DNA of 64,000 nucleotides from Mycteria americana (Eukaryota; Chordata; Aves; Ciconiiformes; Ciconiidae): NCBI RefSeq assembly GCF_035582795.1, contig NW_027445624.1, positions 1,798,001 through 1,862,000 of the forward strand, read 5' to 3'. The notes under the pieces were generated by a model. The model was not told the DNA's origin, made no database searches, and saw nothing but the letters and a program-made list of their open reading frames with translations. Shown piece after piece: positions 11,755-22,573 of this stretch (positions are counted from its first letter, which is position 1; each line of letters begins with the position of its first letter). A program made the translations under genes and the position numbers.

Positions 11755-11960
11755 TAGTGAGAGAAACACCAAAACATTCAGATCAGAAGGGACCTTGGAG
11801 GTCCTAAACAACCTTCCACTCACATCAGGACGAGCACGGAATGCCCACCAAGCTCCTCAGGGCTTTGCCCAACAGTGTCCCGAAAATGTTTTGGAATGGG
11901 GGCTTTGTCTAAGATCCTCAGGGGAATCCTGGGTACCCTCTGAGGAAGCTCAGGGTGCTA
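11755..11960 (-). mobile_element. Very old CR1 3'-end remnant, minus strand
   Basis: The block CAGATCAGAAGGGACCTTGG and the following decayed line resemble the reverse CR1 3' UTR. Weak and short. Confidence 0.5.
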
Positions 11961-12059
11961 GATAAGGAGAGCCACAGGATTCCTTGACTCCCAACCAGCT
12001 GCTAGCAACCTCTGGTAGCTTCTAAAAAACTCCTTCTGCTGTCCTTGATCAAAAGCTGC

Positions 12060-13082
12060 ATTGCTGAGAGGCTGCTGAAGCTACTCCAGCCCTTGGACTG
12101 TTACTCCCTGCTGCTCTTCCACGTAGGCACCAATGACGCAGCCAAACTTGGAACTTACAGGCCCGTCAGCCTCATCTCAATTCCTGGGAACACGATGGAG
12201 CAGCTAATGCTGGATACCAAACTGGGAGGAGTGGCTGATACACCAGAGGGTTGTGTTGCCATCCAGAGGGACCTGGACAGGCTGGAGAAATGGGCTGACA
12301 GGAACCTCATGAAGTTCAACAAGGGGAACTGCCAAGTCCTGCCCCTGGGGAGGAACAACCCCATGCACCAGCCTATGCTGGGGGTCTCCCAGCTGGAAAG
12401 GAGCTTGGCAGAAAAAGCCCTGGGGCTTCTGGTGGACACCAAGTTGAACACGAGCCAGCAACATGCCCTTGTGGGAAACAAAGCAAACGGTATGCTGGGC
12501 TGTATTGACAAATATTGCCAGCAGCTGGGGGGACGTGATCTTTCCCCTTTATTCAGCGCTGATGAGGCCACAGCTGGAGTAGTGGGTCCAGTTCTTGGCT
12601 CCTCAGTACAGGAGAGACATGGACACACTGGAGAGAGGCCAATGAAGGGCCACAAAGATGATGAAGAGACTGGAGCATCTCTCTAGGAGAAGCTGAGGGA
12701 GCTGGGACTATCCAGCCTGGGGAAGAGAAGGCTCAAGGGGCATCTAATCAAAATAAATAAATAGCTGAAGGGAAGGTTCAAAGAGGATGGAGCCAGGCTC
12801 TTTCAGAGGTGCCCAGTGACAGGACAAGAGGCAATGGGCACTCACTGAAACATAGGAGGGTCCCTGTGAACATCAGGGAACATTTCTTTCACTGTGAGAG
12901 TGAGCAAGCACTGGCAGAGGTTTCCCAGTGAGGTGTCTCCACCCTTGGAGATAGTTAAAAGTCACCTGGACATGGTCCTGGGTAAGCACTCCACGTGGCC
13001 CTACTTGAGCTGGGGGTTGGACCAGGTGATCTCCAAAGGTCACAAGGTCATTCTGTAACTCTGTGGTTCTGTGATTCTGCAA
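12060..13082 (+). mobile_element. CR1 copy with internal deletions, plus strand
   Basis: The order is ORF1 esterase block (LLFHVGTND at 12.1 kb), then directly an ORF2 RT block (YRPVSL), then directly the region after the catalytic site (DTKLGGVADTPEGCVAIQRD), then the C-terminal region and a 3' end with CTGTGGTTCTGTGATTCTG at 13.06-13.08 kb. Two internal deletions have fused distant parts into one frame of about 200 codons. It is a dead element. Confidence 0.88.
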
Positions 13083-15036
13083 AAAGCTGTTACAATGTCT
13101 TAGGTCTACATGCTGAGTCCCACAGGATGAGCAAGACGCCTAAATGCAACATCCAGATGGATAGGTGATACCATCAACAATAAAAATAAATCACCATTGG
13201 AGACCAATGAGGAAAGCCAAAGTTCTGGATTGAGAACTCCCTGGGAAGAGCAAAAAGGAAAGGTTGGGTCCGTGGGTGACAAGTAGCCCTTGCTCTTGCA
13301 GTTAGTCTCTGGTTTGGGACAGCTTCCTGAGCAACATGTGCATCCTTGGAGGGTGATTCCCTGGACCCGCACCAGGCAGCAGCCAGGTTTCCCGGCAGGG
13401 CTTTCCATCCCCCCTTCCAGAAATGGCCATGTCTCTCCATTCAGCATTCATGGATCCCAAAGCACCAGTTTGGGAAAGGCTTCTAGGTGAGGGGAAGGCC
13501 TCCCTCAGGCACATCTGTCCTCCTTGAATCCCAGTCTTGTGCAAGGCTCGGGTGGGTGGAGCTCGTTTGGTGCCCACGTTTGTCTGACACATGGCTGGTT
13601 AGTGCCATTACCAAGCAGGGAGGGAGAGCTTTGGTCTCAGGACAAGTTCTGCCCAAGGCAGTTGCAGCTCACAGCTGTGGTGCCTCAAGTCACTGACCCA
13701 TGCCTGGGGTCTCTCATAAATAAAGCCCCATACACGGAAATCACCACAGTTAATGTGGGTGACGTGATGCCATGGTGCCAACATGGAAATTTCCAGCCCG
13801 CATACTACGTTCAGGAGAAGAAATACTGATCTTCCTCTGCATCGACTCTCACTACCCTGTCACATCTTTCCGCATGTACTCCTTCAAGGGCCCCTTCTCA
13901 ACTCTCTGCAGTCTGCCTGATGCTGCCTTCAGCCAAATCCTGAATTATGTTCCTACCTGTCCCTTCCTACGTATCTCGCTGAAGGTTTTCCTTCAGCGAA
14001 AGGAAAACTATTTCAGTATTTATTACTGAAAAGTATTTCAGTATTTATTCCTGAAATCTTCTCAGTTTGGCTGCACTCCTGGAGTCTCTCAACTCAGCCC
14101 CACGAGACTTGAAGCATTAGGGAGAATTATGCAGGGAGACTTGGCTTGGCATGGCATTTTGCATGTTAATGAGCCCTCTGGTGCCAAGCTCCGGAACTGC
14201 AGGTACTGCAAGAATGAACCGGCCTCTACAGAACTGAAAAGCTTCCTGAGGTGCATCCAAGGGTGGGGAGTGAAGGAGAGGAAGAGAGGAAGGTCAGCTC
14301 ATGGGGCATGTTGAGCACTGTCTAGCCACCCCACAGCAGAGGGCATTCCCCATCTCCCAGGCTGAGGCATGCACACAGGATGGGAACCTCTCCTTTGTGC
14401 AGGGGCCTTCAGCCACATTCCCAGGGCAGACCTATTCCTCCTCCACCCACAGACGTCAACGGCTTTCCATTGCTGGGCTCACACAAGGTTGGAAGGATTT
14501 GCTACAGCCCTCAACCATCGCCTTGCTTCTTGACGAGTTCCCTACACCCTCTCTCGCATCCGTACGCACTGCCAATCACTGCCTGATCACTACCCGAGAA
14601 GCTAAGAAGCTCTCCAGGCTTTCCCTCTCATCCTCAGGGGATGACCACGTTTCTGCAGTCACCATTCGTGCATCGTAAAAACACCAGTTGAGGAAGTGCA
14701 TCTTGGTGAGGGGAGGACCTCGCCGAGGCACCTCTGTGCTCTTTGAGGTGTAAGCGCTTGTGCAAGGCTGCAGGAGGAGTTGCTTTGGTGGCCAGCTTTG
14801 TATTGCAGATGGATGGTGTGCAGAGGGCAGGGAATGAGAGAGGACTGCTACCAGAAATGCCATGGAGGGGAGGTCCGGTGCTCAGGGAAAGAAGGATGAA
14901 GGGTGGACACTCTGGACACTCCGGGTTCTGGTGTTTCTCTTCCCAAGTCCCCACTGTGGGTGACGAAGCTCTGCTTCCCCAGAAATGGCCAAGCATCTGC
15001 CTGCCGATGGGAAGCACTCCATAGCTCACTTTGGGA

Positions 15037-15110
15037 GTCTCTGTGGCGCAATTGGTTAGCGCGTTCGGCTGTTAACCGAAAGGCTGGTGGTTCGAGCCCA
15101 CCCAGGGACG
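15037..15110 (+). tRNA. tRNA-Asn (anticodon GTT), left-arm copy
   Basis: 74 bases fold as a standard cloverleaf: acceptor GTCTCTG with CAGGGAC, D stem GCGC with GCGC, anticodon GTT at 15,071-15,073, T loop in GGTTCGAGCCC. Both internal Pol III promoter boxes are intact (A box TGGCGCAATTGG, B box GGTTCGAGCCC). The expected T-run terminator is missing close by: the first TTTT is about 160 bases downstream, so termination may be inefficient. Discriminator and CCA are not encoded beyond the usual end. A mirror copy lies at 61,853-61,926. Confidence 0.97.
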
Positions 15111-15254
15111 CCTTCCCCTTTCCCTGCCCGTGACAGGGGGCTTGCAACTACAGGACCTTGCAGCTCCCTTACAACCCAAACCCTTCTATGGCTCCAGCAA
15201 AAGAGGAGCCCATTCACTCCCCTCTCCAAAGGCAGAGCATTCAAAACAAACTCA

Positions 15255-15433
15255 TAGCAATTCCTTACTCCCTTTTGCTTGCGCACGCACCTTTGCTTCA
15301 CTTATTAAACTGCCTTTCTCTTCACCCACGACTCTTTCTCACTTTGCCCTTCCAATGCTCTCCCCCCTCCAGCTCAGGGGGGCTGAGCCAGCAGCTGCGT
15401 GGGGGCTGAGCTGCCAGCTGGGGACAACCCACC
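15255..15433 (+). mobile_element. LTR fragment, left arm
   Basis: Its reverse complement resembles the terminal part of the LTR at 39,549-40,581: shared landmarks are the CCCCAGC block, AGCTGCTGGCTCA (AGCTGCTAGCTCA in the other), a GGGGGAGAG run, and AAGTGAAGCAAAG. It lies 145 bases beyond the tRNA gene. No matching second LTR or coding part was seen. Confidence 0.6.
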
Positions 15434-16059
15434 CTGGGATTTGCCTTATTTCTACTCTCACTAACAACAGCAGCAGTAACATGCTCTAAAATAAGGTCTT
15501 CCTCTTCTTCATGATGCTAAACTCTATTTCTTTCATGTTACTCCTTTCCTTCATTCTTCCTTGACAAGACACTTAGAATTTCTCAGTATTATAGTCTGCC
15601 ATGAAGTTGTTAGAACAATACTTTTTCTCTCCTTTCTAACTGTTGTCATCTAATGGCAACACCTCTCAGACAGTATTGTCCCTACATCATTTCTTTCATT
15701 CCCATTTCCAGTCTCTGTGTCGGTGTGAGGAGTTGTTTATCGTGATTATCACATCCCTGAGCAGCTCGTCCTTGGTTGCCAGTACCGGATCCAGGTGAGC
15801 ACCCAGGGCCTTTGTTGGCCCACTGGGCAGCTGTATGAAGAAGGTGTCCCGCGGTGCTGCAGACTGTTTGCACCTTGTTTTGCCTGGTCCGTGAATGCCA
15901 GGGCAATTACAGTCCCCCACAGGAACTGGCTCATTGCCCTGCAGACTTCCTTGGGTTGCTGCCAGAAGACTTTTCCTGCTTCCTCACCCTCACTGCATGG
16001 TTCATAACTGCCAACATGATGTCACCCTTACTGGCCTCTCTAATCCTCAGTGACAGAAG

Positions 16060-16640
16060 CTAAGCATCCTGCAAGACCTCCAGACATCTGAGCTGCCCCT
16101 TCACACTGGGGACATCCCCCATCCTCACCTTCCCGGCCACCCTCTTCTGCAGAGCCTCTATCCCTCCACTGCAGCACCCCAAGTGAGCAAGCTGTCCCAC
16201 CACATCTAATTTCATCCCAAGCCATCACAGTGCTGGGAGGCTCCAGCTCCTCCTGTCTGTTCCCCAGCTCCTCCCGCCTGTGCACGTTTGCGCTGCAGCA
16301 TCTGAGCTGAGGCACCGGGGCTGAGCACAGACTCGTTACAGGTAAACATGGTACCAGGGCCCCAGGGCCCCCACTCTGCTTCACATGCTGGAGTGCTTGG
16401 CAGATGTTAATGTAACAAGGAAATGAGGTGCCCACAGACTGCCCCGCAGTCTCCAAGGCCAGAGAAACGAGGCTGCGCAATGACATCTTGTCCAGAGAAA
16501 TGTTTGGTGACTGCAGAAAATCTGCAGGGCTGTGGGGCTTGCAAGACAAACTGCAGGAAGGACAGGGTGCTGCAGAGACAGTCTTTGCGGATGGGCTGCC
16601 TTTGGTCCATCCACACTGTGGACATTGTTATCACCTTCCC
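16060..16640. repeat. Unclassified interspersed repeat, copy 1 (left arm)
   Basis: The stretch with TGAGCTGCCCCTTCACAC, GCAGAGCCTCTATCCCTCCA and CTCCAGCTCCTCC is repeated at 31.15-31.42 kb (TGAGCTGCCCCTTCACAC, GCAGAGCCTATATCCCTCCA). In the reverse direction it has a Glu-rich frame with EELENRQEELE-like text, perhaps a coiled coil of an ORF1-like protein. I do not recognise the family. Mirrored at about 60,319-60,900. Confidence 0.55.
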
Positions 16641-16659
16641 TCTCCATATCATGAGGCAG

Positions 16660-17340
16660 CGAGGGCAGAGGAGAGAAGCAAGAGAGAGGTTAAAGGCAGT
16701 GTGGAGTGGGAGGATGCTGAGAGCTCCCTGGAAGAGAAATCTTCACGGCCCTTAACACAGTAAGTCTCTGGCTGCAGGGCAATGCACTTGAGTACTCTGG
16801 AGGGGTCTCCTAGAGCTGGCACATCCCAGAGCAGGCAGGATCTGGCAGGATGGCTCTCCGGGTTTCTTTCATGTGGAGAAGGACACGCTCCAGCCCAGGG
16901 CTGTCCTTCAGAGCAGGGTCCCTGCACCCCAGGAGGCTGTGTGCCAGGCAGGGACGCTGCTGCCTGCCAGGGTCAGCACACAGCCTGCCCAGCGAGCTCC
17001 CCACAGTGCTGTGGGGAGAAGCTGTTGGTTAAAGGAGTGACCCCCGGCAGGGCAGGGTCCTTCTGCTGTCGTGAGGGTTCTGCGTGTGTCAGGGCTGCTC
17101 ACAGCTCCACATCACCCCCAGCATCTTTCTGAGGGTCCTTTTGAAGAAGTACACCAAGGCAGCATTGACTTGAATGGGAAGGTGTTTGTGCTTTGAGGTT
17201 TCTCATCTTGGTTGTCTGCTTGGGCAGCGGGAGATGGGAATTTATTTCTCTGTGCTGGAGAAGGCACTGAGACCGCAGAAGATTTTAGGGGTTTTCCTTG
17301 AGAAGTCTCTCAAAACTTCTCCCTGTCTTCCGTCTTACAC
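16660..17340 (+). repeat. Receptor-unit upstream module, OR2 copy
   Basis: Shares with the OR4, OR5 and OR7 units the block AAAGGCAGTGTGGAGTGGGA, an AAATCTTCACGGCCCTTAACA line, a GTAAGT donor-like motif at 16,760-16,765, the GATGGCTCTCCGGGTTTC block, and the GGTCCTTCTGCT block. It ends at the splice acceptor (AG at 17,341-17,342) before OR2. Inference: promoter plus noncoding 5' exon. Confidence 0.65.
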
Positions 17341-17379
17341 AGGCCCCAATGCCTTCAGGCAGCAAAAGTCCAACAGCAA

Positions 17380-18289
17380 ATGTCCAACAGCAGCTCCATC
17401 ACCCAGTTCCTCCTCCTGGCGTGAGCAGACATGCAGGAGCTGCAGCTCTTGCACCTCTGGCTCTTCCCGGGCATCTACCTGGCTGCCCTCCTGGGCAACG
17501 GCCTCAGCATCACCGCCGTAGCCTGTGACCGCTGCCTCCACATGCCCATGTACTTCTTCCACTTTAACCTCTCCTTCCTCGGTCTGGGCTCCGTCTCCAC
17601 CACTGTCCCCATATCCATGGCCAATTCCCTCTGGCACACCAGGGACATTTCCTATGCAGGATGCACTGCCCAAGTGTTTCTGTTTGCCTTCTTGATGTCA
17701 GCAGAGTTTTCTCTTCTCACCATCATGGCCTATGACCGCTACATGCCATCTCCAACCCCCTGCGCTATGGGACCCTCCCGGACAGCCGAGCTCGCAGCAA
17801 AGCGGCAGCAGCTGCCTGGGACAGTGATTTCCCCTATGCCATGCTGCACACTACCAATACATTTTCACTACCGCTCTGCCAAGGCAATGCTGTGGACCAG
17901 TTCTTTTGTGAAATCCCTCAGATCCTCAAGCTCTCCTGCTCACGCTCCTTACTCAGGGAATTTGGGGTTCTTATATTTAGTGCTATTGGAGCACTCGGGT
18001 GTTGTATTTTCGTTGTGCTGTCCTGTGTGGAGATCTTCATGGCTGCGCTGAGGTTGCCCTGTGAGCAGGGACGGCACAAAGCCTTTTCCACGTGGCTCCC
18101 TCACCTGACCGTGGTCTCCCTGTTTGCCAGCTCTGCCATGTTTGCCTACCTGAAGCCTCCCTCCATCTCCTCCCCATCCCTGAATCTGGTGGTAGCACTT
18201 CTGTATTCGGTGGTGCCTCCCACAGTGAACGCCCTCATTTACAGCACGGGGACCAAGGAGCTCAAGGATCCCTGAGGAAAGTGATTTAG
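17380..18289 (+). pseudogene. Olfactory receptor pseudogene, OR14-like (OR2)
   Basis: Clear OR14-like sequence from MSNSSSITQF to the TM7 region, broken three times: TGA at codon 15 (17,422-17,424), a one-base deletion right after the DRY motif (about 17,743), and a one-base deletion near the C-terminus (about 18,270). The frameshift at DRY is shared with its mirror OR7; the TGA and the C-terminal deletion are private to this arm. NPLIYS is degraded to NALIYS. Splice acceptor and AATAAA (18,526-18,531) remain. So the gene died before the inverted duplication and has decayed further since. Confidence 0.95.
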
Positions 18290-19390
18290 TGGCCATTTTT
18301 CAGTACTTATGGACTTCCCTTGTCTCTGCACAAATGACTCCTATGGTATCCCATTGCAGGTGCCTGCTTTGTTCATTAGTCCTTGTCATTATCATTATCT
18401 GTATAACATAAATATTGGGATTCACTTCACTGCTAAGGATGAATGAACCTTCTCTGTGTCTCCTGACTGTCAGGAAAAATCTTTCGAACGCTGCATCACA
18501 GCTCTGTCTCCCACAGCATCTTTGTAATAAAATGGCGTCTCCTCCGTGCACTGCCTGAAGACTGGGCTCTTCATCCAAAGCTGGTGACGAGAACAGGCAC
18601 GAGCAAATGCTCCCCAAAGGAGCCTGTTGCTCCATGGATTCAGGATCAAAGAGCTCCTTGTCCTGTTGGTGCCTGTCAGAGACTGAGTGTTGCATTTAGG
18701 ACTTACCCGTTGGTGTCTAGTGAAAGTGGAGACGGTGAGCAGTCACCGAGTCGCTGAGGTACATACCCAGGGCTGTTCCACATGTGACACAGAGATGATG
18801 TCCTTAAGGAGGGCAGTCTGGAGCTGCCTGGAAACCCCAGGCATCTCCATGGATGGCACGGGCCTGTGGCGGGCAGTGACTGGAGCACCATAAAGAGAGA
18901 GATTGGGCAAGGCGGAGTCCCTCAAAGGAAAAGTGCTAAACCCAGGCGTCTACAGGGAAACAAGGACTCTGCTGTCCCAGAGGAGGAAATGGGGCGCCAG
19001 CAGGCGCATGGAAGGGAGGCAGGAGAGTCATTCATGTCACCCCCAGTCACGACTGAACGTTTCCTCTCCTTGGAAATGCACCATAGTCCCTTCAAGCACC
19101 TTCCACCTCCACAGACCCTCAGGCAGGGGGCTTAGCAGAAGTGATCCCCGCCCAGCTCCCGAGGGCCAGCAGGGAGCACAAGGAGAGGGCCAGGAAGGAC
19201 CAGAACGATCGCGGAGAGGTGAGATGGGATCTGATGTGGGCTAGAGTTTGCGCCAGAGAAAATGCCCATGTTCGGCTAATTCAAAACTGTTTCTAGACCA
19301 TGGATACCCTGAAGCATGCTTACAGTGCAGAGCCAGGAGTTCTTGCTCCACCAGGCCTGGGACGTGGCGTTTCCCACTCCCCATCCCTTT
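18290..19390. other. OR2 3' flank (shared receptor-unit flank)
   Basis: Homologous to the OR7 flank (57.58-58.66 kb) as mirror and, more distantly, to the OR5 flank (41.68-42.76 kb). Landmarks: AATAAA, GATTCAGGATCAAAGAGCTC, GATGATGTCCTTAAGGAGGG, CACCATAGTCCCTTCAAGCA. No coding potential seen. Confidence 0.65.
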
Positions 19391-20117
19391 GTGCCATCGT
19401 CCCTCACGAAGAGTGACGTTGAGATGGAGGCTGGCACTGTGTCAGGGCTTACGCTGTGGAAGCATGACCCAGCAGACCTGTGAATTTGCTGCTGTCCCTT
19501 AGTCAGTCCGTGTGCCTAGCACATGTCCTTGGGACAACCTCCCCCACCTTGTGTGCTGGCTCTAACCCCCAAAAGTCACCCCCCATCCTGGCCCTTTGTA
19601 TTTTTCGTCCCTTGTGCAGACCACGGCAGGGGGATGTTTCCCCAGCCCTGAATGCATCCTGCACCATGTGGTGCCTGCACGGTTGGGCTGGGGGGGCCAC
19701 ATGTGGGGCAGCAAGGCTGTGCTGTTGCAGGGATTAGCATGTGAACATGAGCCACACTGCCAGGACATCCCCAAATTACCTTCAAACGCCAGCCAGGCAG
19801 GGCTGTCACCCCAGTCACCGCAATGACTCTGGGATCCCAAGAGGCACCATGAGTTGGAAGCATAGGGTGGGCACCACAACCCCAGCTCTGCCAGCAGACC
19901 TTCTGAAGCCAGAGCTGCTCCCAATGGTTGGGAGAGGACTCACTGCTGCTCACAGGGTTGGGGGTGGCTTGGGGGCTGCAGCCACCAGCACCGCCTGCCA
20001 GGAGCCCCAAGACACAGCGGCGAGCATCGGTTCCCGGCGCCGCAGCTCCCAGTGCCTCCCCTCCTCTGTGACCATCCTCGCTCCGGAGCACCAGTGGGTG
20101 CGAAGGGGAGCTGCTTG

Positions 20118-20785
20118 TTGTAGTAGTCACTTCAGCATTAGTAGCAAGGCTTGCTGAAGTCTTAGGCCACAAGAACTTTCACCCAGATCCACCGACCGTG
20201 CACTGAACTTTGACTTGGCCCCCAAAACCCATGCAAACCAGAAAGATGAGGAGGCTTCAACCTTAGCAGAAGCTGCGATCTTAGAGAGAAGAGAAGAATC
20301 GGCCCGCCAAGAGACAATGAAAGGGCCCAATGAAGAACGGGAAGACCCCAGACCCAAATACTACTATTGGTCCGAACAGTCTCCTGAGGGGAGGGGAATT
20401 TAGATACCTTAGATATACCTTAGATATACCTTACAGGGTATAATTACCCAGGGATTTCTTTGTTCTGGCTCCCTCTCCGGAGGCACCCAGCTCGAGCTGT
20501 TTTCACTGCTGTACCAATAAATTCACCTGGCGCGCGTCGTCTCGGAGGCTCTGCTTCGGGAAACCTAGGGTCGAGCCAGAGGGGAGAGAAAGCACCCGAG
20601 AGTGAGTGTATGTGAGCGAGGAGTTGAAAAGGGGCACCCATCAGCTCAGTGGAGCTGCCGCTGCGATGGGACTTTGGTCCTAGCAGTTAAAGTCTCGGGC
20701 GGTGTGTGTGCGACTCCCTGAATGGTGTGTGAATGCTCGGGCAGCGGCTTCTCCTTTAACACTGCTGGAGCTCTTCTCTGCTGAC
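20118..20785 (+). mobile_element. Probable LTR, plus strand (left arm)
   Basis: Starts TGTAGTAGTC; has a purine tract GAGGGGAGGGGAA at about 20.39 kb, an imperfect tandem of TTAGATATACC, a TATA-like GGGTATAATTACCC, AATAAA at 20,516-20,521, and a GC-rich U5-like stretch to about 20,785. The order TATA, short gap, AATAAA, U5 suits a retroviral LTR. Ends are not fixed and the family is not recognised. A 62-codon open frame inside it (20,215-20,403) is most likely chance. Confidence 0.45.
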
Positions 20786-20789
20786 CCGC

Positions 20790-21150
20790 TGCCATGGCCC
20801 CTTCTTGTGTTCAAAGTCACTGTTGCGTAGGAGTCTGAGGAGTGGCTGGAGGGGGGGAACCCTCCCGTTGAGTCAGGAGGTTCAGACAGGACCCCCTTGC
20901 TTTCTAAACTCCTTCTCAGAGAGGAGTCGAGGTGCGGCTAAGTCCAGTCTTAGTCTCACACTTGGTCAACGGTTTATTTTCTAAGGACGGTACATGTAGC
21001 CACCCATCAGAGTCAACGATTGCCTGTCAGAGCCCTCTCAGGGCTTCCACTGAAACAGCTTCGCAAAGTTGATTAAGGTGGCAGCGCTAAAGTAATTTGA
21101 CAGCGTTCTAAGTCCAGTCAATTATTCCACACCCCTGTCTCCGCCCTGGT
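20790..21150 (-). mobile_element. LTR-like block, minus strand, left arm only
   Basis: On the minus strand there is an AAAATAAACCGTT polyadenylation-like motif (about 20.98 kb) after a GC-balanced stretch; CTAAGTCCAGTC occurs twice (20,939 and 21,107). It resembles the 3' half of another LTR but I cannot name it. Missing from the right arm through the 697 bp deletion. Confidence 0.35.
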
Positions 21151-21784
21151 GCCAGCTCACAACCACTACCACAATCCCTCTGCAGTCTATGCCTCTGCTT
21201 GGAGCTGGCCACCGTGGTGTGCCTGCATGGCCCTGAGGATCCCAGAGGGGCTGTGCTTGGAGAGCAGGTTGTGACAGTCCTCGGTCTGAGTAGGGCTGAG
21301 GATCTGGTTGGGGATCATGACGGAAAGGAAGGGACAAGAGATTGCAAGGACAAGAAGCAGGAAGGGAAATTTCACAGGAGGTTAAGGAAAGACAAAGTTA
21401 CAGAGATATATTTGTATGATCATGAGAGTGGATCAGCACTGGTTCAGGGGCCCCAAGATTTTCAAAACTCACCTGGAGAAAGCATTGACCAATCAGATGT
21501 AACTCTAAAGTTCTCCATACTCAGAGCATATCATGGTACTGGAGACCTCCAGAGGTCCCTTCCAACTCAAATCCTCAAGGAGGAAGGAGCTGGACACAGC
21601 AGTCAGGGTAGGGGATACTGCTGTGTGTTGAGGCATTGCTGGCATTTGTAACCCCTGGTGCACCTTTTCCTCAGAGTGACACGGCGAATGAGGTCATCCT
21701 CAAAAGGAGGCCTCTGCTCCACGGGCACCGGGAGTGCAACCAGTGTGGGGAAAGGCCAGAAAAGTTCTCAGAAACACTGCCAGG

Positions 21785-22130
21785 CATTCCACCATCACAG
21801 AATCCCAAAATAGTTGGGGTTGGAAAGGCTCTCTGGAGATAGCTAGTCCTCCCTTGAATCCTAAGCCATAAGCTCTCAGTTGGCTCCTCACCCATCCCCA
21901 GGCCGATGTCCAGCCACTTCAGCTGCTCTCACATAAAATGCAACTCCCCCTCCTCGTCTTCCCATACAGGCCTTCCAAAAGAGCTGTATCCCTCTGTGCA
22001 ACACTCCAGTCGTGGGAGCCATCCCACCATGTCCCCATGATGCCAGTAAGATGGTAGCCCTGCAACTGCCCACAGACCTCTAACTCATCGTGTTGATTCC
22101 CCATCCTGTGTGCATTCCTCTACAGGCACT
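21785..22130 (-). mobile_element. CR1 fragment with internal deletion (endonuclease start joined to 3' end), left arm
   Basis: The reverse strand shows the start of the CR1 ORF2 endonuclease (MGNQHDELE, then a GTWWDGSHDW block where active copies have ETWW) with the 3' tail (reverse ACAGAATCCCAAAATAG) immediately next to it. Most of ORF2 is missing. Confidence 0.8.
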
Positions 22131-22573
22131 TTAGAGAGGCACCCCAGCTTCTTGAGATCCTGGAGAGGATTTGGCAGGTTTCTCCATCAAGGGGCCTTGT
22201 AGACACGTTTTGCTTAAGAGGAAGGCTTCAAAGAGCACTTTACAAAACATGATTTTTTATTTTCATGGCTACATTTTATTACTTTTCACTTTAGAGGAGA
22301 GCTGATAGCAGCATTCTGCAATTGATATTGATCCACTGTGCCTCCTAAGGAGGATGGGACAGGCAGGAGAAGCAGTGCCTTGAGGTCTGAGACGATGGTC
22401 AACCTTGCTCCTTCCCTCCCCAAGCCTCAGGCTCAGGTTCTTGCCTCTGGAGAAGCACGGTGACTCCAAAAAGTGGTTTCCAAAGGCAATGTTCAAGCAG
22501 AGAAGAAAAGAACCAAATAATCAAGCCTGGCCTGAGACAGACTTGGAATCGCCTGTGGAAAGAGAAGGGCAGC

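Larger units (their letters stand above)
19400..21160. mobile_element. Composite insertion with LTR-like parts, left arm
   Basis: In the spacer copy of this flank, sequence matching 21.18 kb is directly followed (about 41.63-41.68 kb) by sequence matching 19.38 kb. The 1.76 kb between them in the left arm is therefore extra. It contains unrecognised sequence (19.4-20.1 kb), a plus-strand LTR-like block (20,118-20,785) and an opposite-strand LTR-like block (20,790-21,150). The right arm retains only the first two (to about 56,175). Confidence 0.6.

Noticed and set aside
20215-20403. 62-codon frame conserved in both arms (20,215-20,403 and 56,561-56,749)
   Set aside because: It lies inside an LTR-like block; conservation follows from the recent duplication. 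No known domain.
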